This document shows, one piece after another, positions 26,651 through 36,857 of a stretch of DNA of 64,000 nucleotides. The stretch lies in assembly GCA_000495505.1 (NCBI GenBank), contig CP006833.1, forward strand, positions 62,001-126,000, written 5' to 3'. The stretch comes from Campylobacter fetus subsp. testudinum 03-427. Lineage in GTDB: Bacteria; Campylobacterota; Campylobacteria; Campylobacterales; Campylobacteraceae. The position numbers and the translations under genes were made by a program. The notes beneath the pieces were generated by a model that searched no databases, was not told the DNA's origin, and was given only the letters and a program-made list of their open reading frames with translations. Every line of letters begins with the position of its first letter. The first letter of the stretch is position 1.

Positions 26651-28018
26651 ATGTTTGATACGATTTTTAGAGAGTATGATATCAGGGGTATTTATGAAAA
26701 AGATCTAAACGAAACCAGCGTTAAGGCTATAGGTTATTGTTTGGGTACTGAGATGGCTAAAAGAGGTGTTGAAACGCTTAGTGTTGGATATGACGCGAGG
26801 CTTAGTGCAGATACTCTTTTTAAATATTTAATTAGTGGCTTAAACGAAGCTAAAATGAGAGTATTTGATATAGGTATGCTTCCGACTCCTGTTGGGTATT
26901 TTAGCGTTTTTACAGATGTTTTTGACGCAAACGTGATGATCACTGGAAGTCATAATCCAAAAGAGTACAATGGCTTTAAAATTACAATTCGTAAAGATAG
27001 CTTTTTTGGTGCAGATCTACAAAAATTAAAAGATAGCGTAAATGAGTTCATTTCTTCTAAAAGAGAGATAAAAGATAATTTTGAAGCACAAAAATACGAT
27101 ATCTTAAGCAAATATGTAGAGTTTTATAAAAATGAGTTTTCGCATTTAGCGGGGCTTAAGACAAAGATTATTTGTGATTGTGCAAACGGCGCTGCTGGCA
27201 TCACTTTAGAACCGATAATAAAAGCTTTGAGTTTAAACGCTACTATACTTTATAAAGAACCAAACGGAAACTTTCCAAATCACCATCCAGATCCTAGCGA
27301 AGAGAAAAATTTAAAAGATCTAAAAGATGCTTTAAATGGTGAATATGAGATTGGTTTTGGGTTTGATGGAGACGCCGATAGAATAGCAGTTTTAACTAAA
27401 AAAAGAAGCATAAAGGGTGACGAATTAGCCTATTTATATGCAAAAAATATGAAAAATCCTAGAGTTTTGGGTGAGGTTAAATGTTCGCAAAATATGTATG
27501 ATGAAATAGATAAAATCGGCAAATCTTTTATGGGTAAAACAGGTCATAGCAATATAAAAAAGGCTATGAAAGAGCTAAATATCGATATGGCAGCTGAGGT
27601 TAGCGGTCATATATTTTTTAAAGAGCGATTTTTTGGTTTTGATGACGCAGTTTATGCGATGATAAGAGTTTTGGAGCTTATCGCAAAGGGATTTGACCTT
27701 GATAATGAGCTTGATAACCTTCCAAGGCTATACTCGAGTGACGAGATAAAAATAGATACAACAGAAGAGATGAAATTTAAAATTATAGATGAATTAAAAA
27801 AAGAACTTCATAATACCAAAAACGGACTTCCTAAGATAGTTGATGTTATCGATATAGACGGTGTTAGGATTAAATTTGAAAATGGCTGGGGTCTTGTAAG
27901 AGCTTCAAATACGACACCTGTTTTAGTAGCTAGATTTGAAGCTGGTTCGTTAGAAACTAAAGAGCTTTTAGAACAAAAAGTACTATCTTTAGTACAAAAG
28001 TTAAAGGCAAAAATATGA
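26651..28018 (+). CDS. manB: Phosphomannomutase/phosphoglucomutase (ManB/AlgC type)
   Basis: A 455-residue alpha-D-phosphohexomutase converting mannose 6-phosphate to mannose 1-phosphate (or the glucose forms). The phosphoserine is S100 in MITGSHNPKEYNGFK; the metal loop is FGFDGDADRIAV, the sugar loop AEVSGHIFFKERFFG, and the phosphate-binding loop RASNTTPVLVARFE. It overlaps manC by ATGA, so the two supply GDP-mannose. Confidence 0.93.
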   Translation: MFDTIFREYDIRGIYEKDLNETSVKAIGYCLGTEMAKRGVETLSVGYDARLSADTLFKYLISGLNEAKMRVFDIGMLPTPVGYFSVFTDVFDANVMITGSHNPKEYNGFKITIRKDSFFGADLQKLKDSVNEFISSKREIKDNFEAQKYDILSKYVEFYKNEFSHLAGLKTKIICDCANGAAGITLEPIIKALSLNATILYKEPNGNFPNHHPDPSEEKNLKDLKDALNGEYEIGFGFDGDADRIAVLTKKRSIKGDELAYLYAKNMKNPRVLGEVKCSQNMYDEIDKIGKSFMGKTGHSNIKKAMKELNIDMAAEVSGHIFFKERFFGFDDAVYAMIRVLELIAKGFDLDNELDNLPRLYSSDEIKIDTTEEMKFKIIDELKKELHNTKNGLPKIVDVIDIDGVRIKFENGWGLVRASNTTPVLVARFEAGSLETKELLEQKVLSLVQKLKAKI

Positions 28019-29349
28019 CGAATGTAATTCTTTGCGGAGGTAGCGGAACTAGACTTTGGCCGCTTTCTAGAGCACTTTTGCCAAAACAGTTTGTAAAAAT
28101 CTTTGATAATGATTCACTATTTAGTAAAACATTAAAACGTAATAGTTTTGCTGAAAATAGAATAATTATCTGTAACGAAAGTCACTATTTTTTGGCGCTT
28201 GATGAGTGCGGAGACAACAGTGCTAAGTTTATTTTAGAACCATTTGGAAAAAATACCGCAGCTCCTATAGTATTTTGTGCTTTGAGTGTAGATAAGGATG
28301 AAATTTTGCTAGTTACGCCAAGTGATCATCTAATCGAGCTTGAAGACGAATATAACAGATCTATAAAAGCTGCAGTAGAGTTGGCAAATGATGGTAAGCT
28401 AGTGACATTTGGTATTACCCCAAATGAGCCAAACACGGGATATGGCTATATAAAAGCCGATGGAAACAGCGTTAAAAGCTTTATAGAAAAGCCAAATTTA
28501 AAAAAAGCAAAAGAGCTTTTGGCGCAGGGCGATTGTTATTTTAATAGCGGAATGTTCTGTTTTAAAGCTGGAGTTTTTATTGATCAAATGCAAAAATACG
28601 CTCCAAATATTCTTGAACAGGCGCGTCAAGCTATCTTAAATGTGGAAAATAATTCTGGTATAACGCGCATTAAACCAGAATATATGCAAAATATCGATGA
28701 TATCAGCATTGATTACGCTTTGATGCAAAAAAGTGAAAATATCGCTATGGTTTCATTAAATGCTGGGTGGAGTGATATGGGAAGTTTTGATGAATTGTCC
28801 AAAAAGGTTCAAAGTTCTCCATCAACAAGCATAGACGCGAATAACAATTTTGTTATCAGCTATAAAAGTAGTGCTTTAGTAGATGTTGATGATCTTATCA
28901 TAGTAGATACCAAAGATGCTCTTTTAGTTACCAAAAAAGGCAGTTCTCAAAAAGTAAAAAATGTTTATAATTTAATAAAAAAAACAAATCCAAATTTATG
29001 CGAAATTCACACCAAAGCTTATCGTCCGTGGGGAAGTTACGAGGTTTTAGAAGATGCTCCAAATTTTAAAATTAAAAAAATTATAGTAAAACCGCATAAG
29101 CGTTTAAGTTTGCAAAAACATCTTCATAGAAGTGAGCATTGGGTGGTTGTTAGCGGTGAAGCTCTAGTCACGATCGAGCACAAAGAGACCCTTTTGAAAA
29201 ATAACCAGTCAATTTATATAGAAAAGCAAAAGCTCCATAGATTAGAAAATAAACTTGATACAGACCTTATACTTATAGAAGTTCAAGTCGGCGATTATCT
29301 TGGCGAGGACGACATAATACGCATAGAAGACGATTATAGTAGGAAGTAA
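28015..29349 (+). CDS. manC: Mannose-1-phosphate guanylyltransferase / mannose-6-phosphate isomerase
   Basis: A 444-residue bifunctional enzyme. Residues 1-270: nucleotidyltransferase with [20 protein letters not shown]. Residues about 330-444: type II PMI cupin with [31 protein letters not shown] (as [17 protein letters not shown]). It makes GDP-mannose, the precursor of mannose- and fucose-type sugars in surface polysaccharides. No glycosyltransferase gene is adjacent; instead queC follows with a one-base TAATG overlap. Confidence 0.93.
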   Translation: MTNVILCGGSGTRLWPLSRALLPKQFVKIFDNDSLFSKTLKRNSFAENRIIICNESHYFLALDECGDNSAKFILEPFGKNTAAPIVFCALSVDKDEILLVTPSDHLIELEDEYNRSIKAAVELANDGKLVTFGITPNEPNTGYGYIKADGNSVKSFIEKPNLKKAKELLAQGDCYFNSGMFCFKAGVFIDQMQKYAPNILEQARQAILNVENNSGITRIKPEYMQNIDDISIDYALMQKSENIAMVSLNAGWSDMGSFDELSKKVQSSPSTSIDANNNFVISYKSSALVDVDDLIIVDTKDALLVTKKGSSQKVKNVYNLIKKTNPNLCEIHTKAYRPWGSYEVLEDAPNFKIKKIIVKPHKRLSLQKHLHRSEHWVVVSGEALVTIEHKETLLKNNQSIYIEKQKLHRLENKLDTDLILIEVQVGDYLGEDDIIRIEDDYSRK

Positions 29350-30020
29350 TGGTAAATTTAAAAAAAGCTGTTTGTGTGATAAGCGGTGGTATGGATAGTG
29401 CTTTAGCGGCGTATAAAGCGAAAAATTTAGGGTATGAGATAGTAGCACTTCATTTTGATTATAATCAACGCACGATGGATAAAGAAAGAGAGTGTTTTAA
29501 CTTAATTTGTGATGATTTAGATGTTGAAAAACGCTTGATTTTAGATGTGGGTTTTATAGCCCAAATCGGCGGAAATGCTTTAACAGATAAAACTCTTAAT
29601 ATACCAAAAGACGGTATAAGCGAAAATATCCCTATAACTTATGTGCCATTTAGAAACGGTATATTTCTTAGTATAGCAGCAGCTCTAGCACAAAAAGAAG
29701 GTTGTGAGGCTATATATATAGGAGTCGTAGAAGAAGATAGCAGCGGATATCCAGACTGTAGCGAGCAGTTTATAAGCTCCATAAACAAAGCTATAAATTT
29801 AGGCACCGCAGATGATAGTATAGTTATAAAAACTCCTTTAGTTCATCTCTCAAAAGGTGATATAGTAAAAGAGGCTAGTAGTTTAAAAGTCCCATTAGAG
29901 CTTACTTGGAGCTGTTATGAAAATAGTGATTTTGCGTGTGGTGTTTGTGATAGCTGTAGGTTAAGACTAAAAGGTTTTAAAGAGGCAAAACTGAGTGATA
30001 AAATACCTTATAAAAGCTGA
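29349..30020 (+). CDS. queC: 7-cyano-7-deazaguanine synthase QueC
   Basis: A 223-residue ATP-dependent enzyme converting 7-carboxy-7-deazaguanine to preQ0 in queuosine synthesis. PP-loop SGGMDSALA (12-20), [17 protein letters not shown], and the C-terminal zinc cysteines in [18 protein letters not shown] are diagnostic. Its start shares a base with the manC stop, but the pathway is unrelated to GDP-mannose. Confidence 0.95.
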   Translation: MVNLKKAVCVISGGMDSALAAYKAKNLGYEIVALHFDYNQRTMDKERECFNLICDDLDVEKRLILDVGFIAQIGGNALTDKTLNIPKDGISENIPITYVPFRNGIFLSIAAALAQKEGCEAIYIGVVEEDSSGYPDCSEQFISSINKAINLGTADDSIVIKTPLVHLSKGDIVKEASSLKVPLELTWSCYENSDFACGVCDSCRLRLKGFKEAKLSDKIPYKS

Positions 30021-30082
30021 TTGAACGTTATTTTAGGCTTTCAAAACGCTTAAGCTGCAAGATAATATTTAGCCTATTGTGA

Positions 30083-30088
30083 TATAAT
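30083..30088 (+). promoter_or_regulatory. -10 element of gltX
   Basis: TGTGATATAAT with TATAAT at 30083-30088 is an extended -10, 24 bases before the gltX ATG; TTAAGGA is the ribosome site. Confidence 0.6.
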
Positions 30089-30112
30089 AAATGAAAAATT
30101 TAAGGAAAACAG

Positions 30113-31402
30113 ATGTACCGTTTTGCACCATCTCCAACAGGAGATATGCATATAGGCAACTTAAGAGCTGCTATATTTAATTACATATGCTCATTGCAAG
30201 ATAAAAGCGGATTTATATTGCGTATCGAAGACACTGATAATGCTAGAAATATAGATGGAAAAGATAAAGATATTTTTGATATATTGACTAAATTTAATAT
30301 AAAATGGGATACGCTTTATTACCAAAGTAAAAATCTCAAATTTCATCAAGAATTTGCGGCTAAACTTTTGGCTGAAAAGAAAGCATTTTTATGTTTTTGT
30401 GATGAAACGACCCTAGAAACTAAAAAAGAAGCCGCAAAAGCAGCAGGTGAGCCGTATAGATATGATGGAACTTGTGAGAATTTAAGCGATGATGAGGTTT
30501 TAAACAATCCCCATCCAGCAGCAGTTCGCTTGAAAATCAAAAACGAACCGCAAAGTTTTTATGACGCTATAAAAGGCGAAGTCAAATTTGAACCGCAAAA
30601 TATCGATAGTTTTGTGCTTTTAAGAGCGGATAAAACTCCTACTTATAACTTTGCTTGTGCTATAGATGATATGCTTGAGGGCGTAACTTTTGTTATCAGA
30701 GGCGAAGATCACGTTAGTAATACTCCAAAACAAAATTTGATCCGAGAAGCGCTTGGTTATACTGGTAAAATCGGTTATGCTCATTTGCCTATTATCTTAA
30801 ATAAAGAAGGCAAAAAGATGAGCAAACGCGAAAATAGCTCATCTGTAAAATGGCTTTTAAATAGAGGCTATATGCCTGAAGCCATTGCGAACTATCTTAT
30901 TTTATTAGGCAATAAAACTCCTTGCGAGATTTTTACTTTAGAAGAGTCTTTGCAATGGTTTAGCATAAAAAATATTTCTAAATCTCCTGCTAAATTTGAC
31001 GAGGAAAAGTTAGCTCAAATAAACAGAGAACAGATAAAAAAAGCTAGCGATGAGAGGCTAAAAGAACTTGGTTTATCTAAACCTCATTTGGCTAGATTTT
31101 ACACTCAAGAGTGTAGTTTGATTTCAGAAATCAAAGATAAAATAGATCGAATTTACTCTAAAAAAGATATCTCAGATGAGTGGAAACAAAATGCAAATTT
31201 GATAAAAGATGCCATTTCGAACTTGAACATTCCTAATAATTTTGATGAGTTGAAAAACGATATTATACAAATTACAAATTTAAAAGGAAAGTCTTTGTTT
31301 ATGCCGCTTCGCTTATTGCTTACAGGAAGCGAGCATGGTCCAGAGCTAAAAGAATTATACGCACTAATCAAAGATGATATAAAGGAGATAATAGCAAAAT
31401 GA
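30113..31402 (+). CDS. gltX: Glutamyl-tRNA synthetase (one of two expected paralogues)
   Basis: A 429-residue class I aminoacyl-tRNA synthetase. HIGH-type motif is [16 protein letters not shown] (HIGN 13-16), and the KMSKR loop appears in [15 protein letters not shown]. It is short for GltX (about 430 against 460-490). Epsilonproteobacteria usually carry two gltX genes, one of which charges tRNA-Gln for later amidation; which type this is cannot be settled here. Overlaps yggT by 4 bases. Confidence 0.93.
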   Translation: MYRFAPSPTGDMHIGNLRAAIFNYICSLQDKSGFILRIEDTDNARNIDGKDKDIFDILTKFNIKWDTLYYQSKNLKFHQEFAAKLLAEKKAFLCFCDETTLETKKEAAKAAGEPYRYDGTCENLSDDEVLNNPHPAAVRLKIKNEPQSFYDAIKGEVKFEPQNIDSFVLLRADKTPTYNFACAIDDMLEGVTFVIRGEDHVSNTPKQNLIREALGYTGKIGYAHLPIILNKEGKKMSKRENSSSVKWLLNRGYMPEAIANYLILLGNKTPCEIFTLEESLQWFSIKNISKSPAKFDEEKLAQINREQIKKASDERLKELGLSKPHLARFYTQECSLISEIKDKIDRIYSKKDISDEWKQNANLIKDAISNLNIPNNFDELKNDIIQITNLKGKSLFMPLRLLLTGSEHGPELKELYALIKDDIKEIIAK

Positions 31403-31698
31403 TGGTTATAAGCACGTTTATCATAGCACTAGCAAACCTCTTACACATAGTAATCACCGCTTATACGTGGATTATAGTCGCTGCAGCGCTCATCAGTTGG
31501 GTAAATCCAGATCCGTATAACAAGATAGTTCAACTTCTACACCGCATAACTGCGCCTGCTTATGAGCTGGTACGAAAAACAAAGATACCAACTGCATTTG
31601 GTGGTATAGATATAGCTCCGATTATCGTACTTTTGGTACTGCAATTTTTAGATCTATTTTTAGTAGGATTGTTAATTGAAATTTCTACTAAAATTTAG
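31399..31698 (+). CDS. YggT-family membrane protein
   Basis: A 99-residue inner-membrane protein with two hydrophobic segments (about 4-30 and 68-92) and the motif [29 protein letters not shown] (read as [19 protein letters not shown]), characteristic of YggT. Its biochemical role is unsettled; links to osmotic tolerance and cell division have been proposed for relatives. Overlaps gltX (ATGA) and slt (23 bases). Confidence 0.88.
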   Translation: MMVISTFIIALANLLHIVITAYTWIIVAAALISWVNPDPYNKIVQLLHRITAPAYELVRKTKIPTAFGGIDIAPIIVLLVLQFLDLFLVGLLIEISTKI

Positions 31699-33349
31699 TA
31701 TATTTATAGCTTTTATAGCTGTTTTTTTAGATGCTGGAGTTATAAGTTATGAGCAGATAAAACAAGCTCCAAAAGGACTTGCAAAAGATTATTATATCTA
31801 TAGATACATAAATGAGAGTAAAAAAGCGACTCCAAATGAGATAAAAACTCTTAGAACAGAAGTTTATAGATACTCAGGAAAACTTAAAAAAGAGATAGAA
31901 ACGATCATAGGACCTTTAAAAGAGCGGGTTGTTGATTGCAAAGGTGTAAATGCGAGCAACATAGTAGATGCTAACACTACTTGCCAAAAGATGGTTTTAG
32001 GTGTTAAGTTTTTACAAACTATGAGCAAAGACAAAAGAGACGAGTTGGCTTTTAAATTTAAAGATAGTTCTCCTGAACTTGCAAATTTCATTATAGGTTT
32101 TGACACCCCAAATCCCGTGAAGTATTATATGGATACAAACGATACGGTAAGTTATTTTAAATTTTATAATACAAGTAGCAACAAAGAGAAGTTTTTAAAC
32201 GATAATAATATAACTAGTTCGTTTATATCGCATTTATCTAGTAATTGGCAATTTAAAACTCTTGTAAATGATGCTGTGATCAACAAGAAATTTGATAATT
32301 TTAGACTATCTTTATTAAATATATCTCCGCAATTTACTAGTTCTGAGATAGCATTTTTGCTTGGAATAAATGCTATTATTTTTAATAAAGACGATTTGGC
32401 GCTTGAGTTTTTCAAAAGTGCGGCAAAGACTTCTAAATTTGCTAGTCAAAGAGATAATGCGAATTTTTGGATATATCTCATTACAAAAGATAAATCTATC
32501 TTGAAAACCATATCAAAAAGCAGTGATATAAATATATATAGTCTTTATGCAAGAGAGTTTAGCGGTGGAGGCAAGATAAAGATAGTAGTTCCAGATCCTA
32601 GCACAAAAGCTTTGTTAAATTATGACTATACAGATCCGTTTGTTTGGCAAAAAACATTAAATAAAGTAGCAAAAATGAGCCAGAGTGAGCTTATTATGTA
32701 TGGAGTTAGGTTTTTTACTAAAAGCACTCTTGGTGAGTACAGTTATATAATGGAAAAAGCTCATAACTATAAACTTCATTTTTATCCGACTCCGTTTATG
32801 GAGCATATCGGCTCAAATGATGTTAAAAGACAAGCTCTTATATTAGCATTAGCAAGGCAAGAAAGCCGCTTTGTGCCAAGTGCTGTTTCTACTTCTTACG
32901 CTCTTGGAATGATGCAGTTTATGCCATTTTTAGCAAATCATATAGGAAAAGAGCTAGGTATTTCAAATTTTGATCAAGATGATATGTTTAGGCCTGAGAT
33001 TGCATATAAATTTGCGAATTATCATTTGGATTATCTGGAAAAATATCTTATAAATCCTATTTTTATAGCTTATGCTTATAATGGAGGAATAGGATTTACA
33101 AGACGTATGCTCCAAAAAGGGGATCTATTTAGTCAAAATAGCGAATATAAAAAGTACGAGCCATTTTTATCTATGGAGTTGGTTCCTTACGCTGAGAGTA
33201 GAACATATGCTAAAAAAGTTCTTGCAAACTATATTATATATCTTGCTATTTTGAATTCCAATACAAAGATTTCGCAATTTTTCGAAAATTTAATGATACC
33301 TGGAGTGGATGAGAAGTTCCGTTTAAATCTGCAAACCGCTCAAAACTAA
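31676..33349 (+). CDS. slt: Soluble lytic murein transglycosylase Slt
   Basis: A 557-residue periplasmic enzyme cutting peptidoglycan glycan chains to 1,6-anhydro products. Starts at TTG 31676 with AGTAGGA upstream; residues 1-20 are a signal peptide. The long N-terminal superhelical region is followed by the lysozyme-like domain: catalytic E396 in ALARQESRFVPSA, then SYALGMMQFMP and AYNGG. The 3' end overlaps a convergent lipoprotein gene by 104 bases. Gene order gltX-yggT-slt-lipoprotein is recalled from C. jejuni. Confidence 0.92.
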   Translation: MKFLLKFSIFIAFIAVFLDAGVISYEQIKQAPKGLAKDYYIYRYINESKKATPNEIKTLRTEVYRYSGKLKKEIETIIGPLKERVVDCKGVNASNIVDANTTCQKMVLGVKFLQTMSKDKRDELAFKFKDSSPELANFIIGFDTPNPVKYYMDTNDTVSYFKFYNTSSNKEKFLNDNNITSSFISHLSSNWQFKTLVNDAVINKKFDNFRLSLLNISPQFTSSEIAFLLGINAIIFNKDDLALEFFKSAAKTSKFASQRDNANFWIYLITKDKSILKTISKSSDINIYSLYAREFSGGGKIKIVVPDPSTKALLNYDYTDPFVWQKTLNKVAKMSQSELIMYGVRFFTKSTLGEYSYIMEKAHNYKLHFYPTPFMEHIGSNDVKRQALILALARQESRFVPSAVSTSYALGMMQFMPFLANHIGKELGISNFDQDDMFRPEIAYKFANYHLDYLEKYLINPIFIAYAYNGGIGFTRRMLQKGDLFSQNSEYKKYEPFLSMELVPYAESRTYAKKVLANYIIYLAILNSNTKISQFFENLMIPGVDEKFRLNLQTAQN

Positions 33350-33746
33350 GATTTAGTGTGTCGCTATTTTTTTGCGGCGCACTTACTTTTAGATAAATTC
33401 CCCACGGCATTTGAAATGTTGTTAGTTTTAAAAGTGGATCGCTGTCTTCTAAAACAGATATTTTAGTTCCGTTATTATCACCATTTACTTTAAATGAAGA
33501 GTAGTTGATTTTGCTATCTTTTGGATAGATTGAGATGATGAAATGCTCATTTTTTTTGTCCAGAAATTCGTCTTGATGAATAGGATTTAGATATGTTCCT
33601 ACGGCTAAAAATTTGTCATTTGTATCTTCAAATTTCTGTGTGTATGCTAATAGTTCATTTTTTAACGGATCTTGTATAACTACTTTTTTATCGCTGCAAG
33701 ATACTAAAAATAGAGCAAAGATACTTATCAAAATAGCATTTTTCAT
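33246..33746 (-). CDS. Putative lipoprotein, function unknown
   Basis: A 166-residue protein with a lipoprotein signal ending FALFLVSCSDKK (lipobox LVSC, Cys at 17). The mature part has no recognised domain; it looks beta-rich. The last 35 codons overlap the 3' end of slt on the other strand. I recall a lipoprotein gene in the same place in C. jejuni (Cj0842), which supports it being real. Confidence 0.8.
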   Translation of the reverse strand: MKNAILISIFALFLVSCSDKKVVIQDPLKNELLAYTQKFEDTNDKFLAVGTYLNPIHQDEFLDKKNEHFIISIYPKDSKINYSSFKVNGDNNGTKISVLEDSDPLLKLTTFQMPWGIYLKVSAPQKNSDTLNLSFERFADLNGTSHPLQVSLNFRKIAKSLYWNSK

Positions 33747-33879
33747 AAATAATCCTTTTTCTACTATTATAACATATTTATCTATTATTTTACGATTTTT
33801 ACGCGTTTAGAGTTGTTTTTTTTTGCTAGATAATTTGATAAGAATAATCAAAATAAGCTTAAATTCAGTCAAGTAATAA

Positions 33880-33885
33880 TATAAT
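33880..33885 (+). promoter_or_regulatory. -10 element of the DUF2325-fldA operon
   Basis: TATAAT at 33880-33885, 39 bases before the first ATG, in an AT-rich 178-base divergent spacer. The leader carries a short direct repeat of GTATCAA (two copies near 33901-33916). Confidence 0.5.
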
Positions 33886-33924
33886 AACCGATATCAAAAA
33901 AGTATCAAAGTATCAAGGAATATT

Positions 33925-34242
33925 ATGTCAGTATTAGTAATAGGCGCAGATGAAATAACGCCGATAAAAGCTGTTTTAAGAGATTTAGGTGCTAGTAGCA
34001 TTGAGCATTGGGATGCGAGAAATGAAAACAGAGTAAATCGCAAACCTATACCGCAAAATACGGAGTGCGTGATTATGCTAACTAGCTTTTTAAATCATAA
34101 TACGATGAAAAAGATCAAAGGCGAAGCTAAAAAGCGCAACATTCCTATAGTTTGCGCTAAAAGAAGTGTAAGTTGCGTTTTTTGCGAATACTGCAAAGTA
34201 TTTGGACTAGATAAAGAGTTTGGTTGCCAAGGCTCAAAATGA
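33925..34242 (+). CDS. DUF2325 domain protein
   Basis: A 105-residue protein of the DUF2325 family: VLVIGADEITPIKAVLRDLGASSIEHWDAR (read as IGADEITPIKAVLRDLGA), VIMLTSFLNHNTMKKIKGEAK and a cysteine-rich CVFCEYC near residue 90. The Cys cluster could bind metal or act in redox. Function unknown; it is first in an operon with an unknown gene and flavodoxin, the same trio I recall from C. jejuni (Cj1384c-Cj1382c). Confidence 0.85.
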   Translation: MSVLVIGADEITPIKAVLRDLGASSIEHWDARNENRVNRKPIPQNTECVIMLTSFLNHNTMKKIKGEAKKRNIPIVCAKRSVSCVFCEYCKVFGLDKEFGCQGSK

Positions 34243-34940
34243 TTTCTAAATTCAACGGCTTAGACGTTTTTTATGAAATTTACGGTAGTTTGTATAGCAG
34301 TAACAGGCTTGAAACATTTTTAACGCTTTATAATTCATCTGTCGATGAAGGCTTAAAAATACCATATAAAGATATAAAAAATAGCACAAGCGTAGGTCAT
34401 ATATTTCATTCAAGAGTGAATGATCTGCTAAATATTAAGCCGTTTAAATTTACAAAATGTGTTATTTTTTGTTTGATTTCAAATGCTATAATTCGCGCGT
34501 TTTTAGATGGAAAAGAGCTACCTGTTTTTGCTCGTGAGCCAAAAATGAGAGTTGCAAAACTTATCAAAACTGCGTTTTCAAATGCTAAATTTGATATGCA
34601 ATTTATGTTTAGTGAGTATGTTTTTGATAAGATTTCAAAGCGCCACCCAGATAAAGTAGTAGATATGAAAGATGGTTTGATTTTGCTAAAGGACGGCGAA
34701 AAGAGTATTTTGGGAGTCATGGCATTTTTTAAGCTAGTTGATAGCGACTATGAAAATAATCTACTAGCTGAGATAAATTTTGCTCAGCAAAAAAGCAGAG
34801 AGCTCATAGGAATTGATCTATATATGGTATTTCCTAGAAATATGAGTTTTACTAGATATATAGATATAAAACAAAATGGAGCTAGACTAAGACTCGTTCC
34901 ATATAAAATTTGTAATAAAATTTATGATAAAGGATATTAA
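34239..34940 (+). CDS. Conserved protein of unknown function between DUF2325 gene and fldA
   Basis: A 233-residue protein starting MISKFNGLDVFYEIYGSLY at ATG 34239 (AAGG 7 bases upstream, ATGA overlap with the DUF2325 gene); a start at 34224 is less likely. No signal peptide, one mildly hydrophobic stretch (CVIFCLISNAIIRAFL). No domain recognised. It ends in a TAATG overlap with fldA, so the three genes are tightly coupled and may share a redox-related role. Confidence 0.75.
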   Translation: MISKFNGLDVFYEIYGSLYSSNRLETFLTLYNSSVDEGLKIPYKDIKNSTSVGHIFHSRVNDLLNIKPFKFTKCVIFCLISNAIIRAFLDGKELPVFAREPKMRVAKLIKTAFSNAKFDMQFMFSEYVFDKISKRHPDKVVDMKDGLILLKDGEKSILGVMAFFKLVDSDYENNLLAEINFAQQKSRELIGIDLYMVFPRNMSFTRYIDIKQNGARLRLVPYKICNKIYDKGY

Positions 34941-35428
34941 TGACAGGTATAATTTATGGTAGCAGTATGGGAAATACTGAAGAAGCAGCAAATTTAATAG
35001 CTGCAAATTTAGGTATTGACGAAGTTCTAAACATCGCCGATACTGATGCGGCTACGATAAATGGCTTTGATAAGCTTATCATCGGTAGCTCTACTTGGGG
35101 AAGCGGTGATTTGCAAGATGATTGGGATAGCTTTGATTTCGATAAGCTTGAAGTTAGTGGTAAAACCATCGCTCTTTTTGGTATGGGGGATAGCTCAAGC
35201 TATTCAGATACATACTGTAACGCTATGGGAATACTTTACGAAAAATTATCTCAAAAAGGTGCGAATATAGTAGGCGCTATATCTACAGACGGTTATGAAT
35301 TTGATGAAAGTGAAGCTGTAAAAGATGGCAAATTCGTAGGACTTGCACTAGATGCGGATAATGATAGTGATAAAACCGAAGATCGCATAAAAGCTTGGGT
35401 GGAAATAATAAAACCTAACTTTTCATAG
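34940..35428 (+). CDS. fldA: Flavodoxin FldA
   Basis: A 162-residue FMN protein carrying low-potential electrons. The FMN phosphate loop is IIYGSSMGNTEEAANL (variation of T-G-x-T-x-x-x), ring contacts lie in GSSTWGSGDLQDDWDSF and GMGDSSSYSDTYCNAMG. In epsilonproteobacteria flavodoxin accepts electrons from pyruvate:acceptor oxidoreductases and is essential. A hairpin follows. Confidence 0.95.
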   Translation: MTGIIYGSSMGNTEEAANLIAANLGIDEVLNIADTDAATINGFDKLIIGSSTWGSGDLQDDWDSFDFDKLEVSGKTIALFGMGDSSSYSDTYCNAMGILYEKLSQKGANIVGAISTDGYEFDESEAVKDGKFVGLALDADNDSDKTEDRIKAWVEIIKPNFS

Positions 35429-35458
35429 TTAATTTCGCAGTTTGCATTAACTTCTACT

Positions 35459-35486
35459 GGCCGCTCATTTTAGGGCGGCTTATTTT
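35459..35486 (+). terminator. Hairpin terminator after fldA
   Basis: GCCGC (35460-35464) and GCGGC (35475-35479) form a short GC stem followed by TTATTTT. Confidence 0.5.
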
Positions 35487-35537
35487 AAATTCAATAACTT
35501 TTGCTAAAATCTTTTTTATTAAATTTAAGGAGATAAT

Positions 35538-36038
35538 ATGCCATTACTTGATAGTTTCAAAGTAGATCATACCGTTATGAATGCACCAGGAGTTCGTTTA
35601 GCTAAAGTTATGAATACTCCAAAAGGAGATAAAATAACTGTTTTTGATCTTAGATTTTGTAAGCCAAATATTGAAATTTTACCGCAAAAAGGTACGCATA
35701 CTTTAGAGCATCTGTTTGCTGGATTTATGAGAGATCATTTAAACAGCAGCGACGTTGAGATAATCGATATATCGCCTATGGGCTGTAGAACTGGATTTTA
35801 TATGAGTCTTATAGGTACGCCATCTTGGGAGATAGTAGCAAAAGCGTGGGAAGAGTCTATGAAAGATATATTAAACGTTAAATCTCAAGATGATATTCCG
35901 GAGTTAAATAAATATCAGTGCGGAACATGCACGTTGCACTCTTTAGACGAAGCTCAAGATATCGCTAGAAATATCTTAGATAAAGGCATTGGTTATATAG
36001 ATAATGAAGCTATAAAACTAGATATGAGTAAGATTTAG
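35538..36038 (+). CDS. luxS: S-ribosylhomocysteine lyase LuxS
   Basis: A 166-residue metalloenzyme of the activated methyl cycle that yields homocysteine and the AI-2 precursor. Metal ligands H54 and H58 in [11 protein letters not shown] and the cysteine in [10 protein letters not shown] are present, with the catalytic cysteine in [10 protein letters not shown]. Length is standard. Own promoter (TAAAAT near 35502) and AAGGAG ribosome site. Confidence 0.96.
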   Translation: MPLLDSFKVDHTVMNAPGVRLAKVMNTPKGDKITVFDLRFCKPNIEILPQKGTHTLEHLFAGFMRDHLNSSDVEIIDISPMGCRTGFYMSLIGTPSWEIVAKAWEESMKDILNVKSQDDIPELNKYQCGTCTLHSLDEAQDIARNILDKGIGYIDNEAIKLDMSKI

Positions 36039-36118
36039 TTACTTTTGCAGAGTGCGTTATAACTTAAATTTATATTGAATACTTTTATTGCATCTCTGCT
36101 TTTATATATACTTTAAAT

Positions 36119-36817
36119 TTAGTTTAACTTATAGTTGTTTAAATCCCAGTCAATCGGAGTTTGACCGTTTTTGATAAGATAATTATTGCATTTTGAAAAG
36201 TGACGTGAGCCAAAAAATGCGCCGCGTGCCAATGGACTTGGGTGAGCTGCTGTTAGAACTAAGTGTTTATTAGATTCTATCAAGTTTGCTTTTGCCCTTG
36301 CGTAATTCCCCCAAAGCATAAACACCACGCCTACTTTTTTCTCACTGATATGCTTTATAACAGCGTCGCTAAATATCTGCCAACCAAAATTAGAATGCGA
36401 ATTTGCCATTCTAGCTCCAACGCTCAATGTTGCGTTTAGCAGCAAAACTCCTTGTTTTGCCCAGTACGATAGATCGCCACAGTTTGGTTCTACTATACCT
36501 AAGTCGTCCCTTAATTCTTTATATATATTTGCTAAACTAGGTGGCACTCTTACGCCTTTTGGCACAGAAAAGCTAAGCCCCATCGCTTCTCCTTCGTTAT
36601 GATAAGGATCTTGCCCTAAGATAACTACTTTAACTTTATCAAATGGTGTTAGATTAAATGCGTTAAATATAAGATTGCTTGGAGGATATACTTTGCCGTT
36701 TTTTAGTGCGTTTATCAAATTTAGTTTAATTTCAAGGAAATACGAACTTAGAAATTCGTCTTTTAAGACCTCTTTCCAGCTTTCTTCGATTTTAACTTTA
36801 GCTAAATCAATAGTCAT
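36119..36817 (-). CDS. ung: Uracil-DNA glycosylase
   Basis: A 232-residue family 1 enzyme removing uracil from DNA. Catalytic D70 in VVILGQDPYHNEGEAMGLSFSVP (motif GQDPYH 68-73) and the C-terminal AAHPSPLARGAFFGSRHFSKCN (motif HPSPLA) are intact. Length is standard. Located downstream of rplT on the same strand with a terminator in between. Confidence 0.96.
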   Translation of the reverse strand: MTIDLAKVKIEESWKEVLKDEFLSSYFLEIKLNLINALKNGKVYPPSNLIFNAFNLTPFDKVKVVILGQDPYHNEGEAMGLSFSVPKGVRVPPSLANIYKELRDDLGIVEPNCGDLSYWAKQGVLLLNATLSVGARMANSHSNFGWQIFSDAVIKHISEKKVGVVFMLWGNYARAKANLIESNKHLVLTAAHPSPLARGAFFGSRHFSKCNNYLIKNGQTPIDWDLNNYKLN

Positions 36818-36825
36818 AGTACAAA

Positions 36826-36855
36826 TTTAAAAATTGAGTCCAAATCGGACTCAAT
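36826..36855 (-). terminator. Terminator after rplT
   Basis: ATTGAGTCC (36833-36841) and GGACTCAAT (36847-36855) form a 9-base stem with a 5-base loop. Read leftward it is followed by TTTTTAAATTTG, a proper intrinsic terminator for rpmI-rplT; it lies in the 40-base gap before ung. Confidence 0.8.
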
Positions 36856-36857
36856 AA

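Noticed and set aside
36039..36118. Terminator between luxS and ung from GCAGAG/CTCTGC
   Set aside because: The complementary halves are separated by about 40 bases, too far for a convincing intrinsic terminator.
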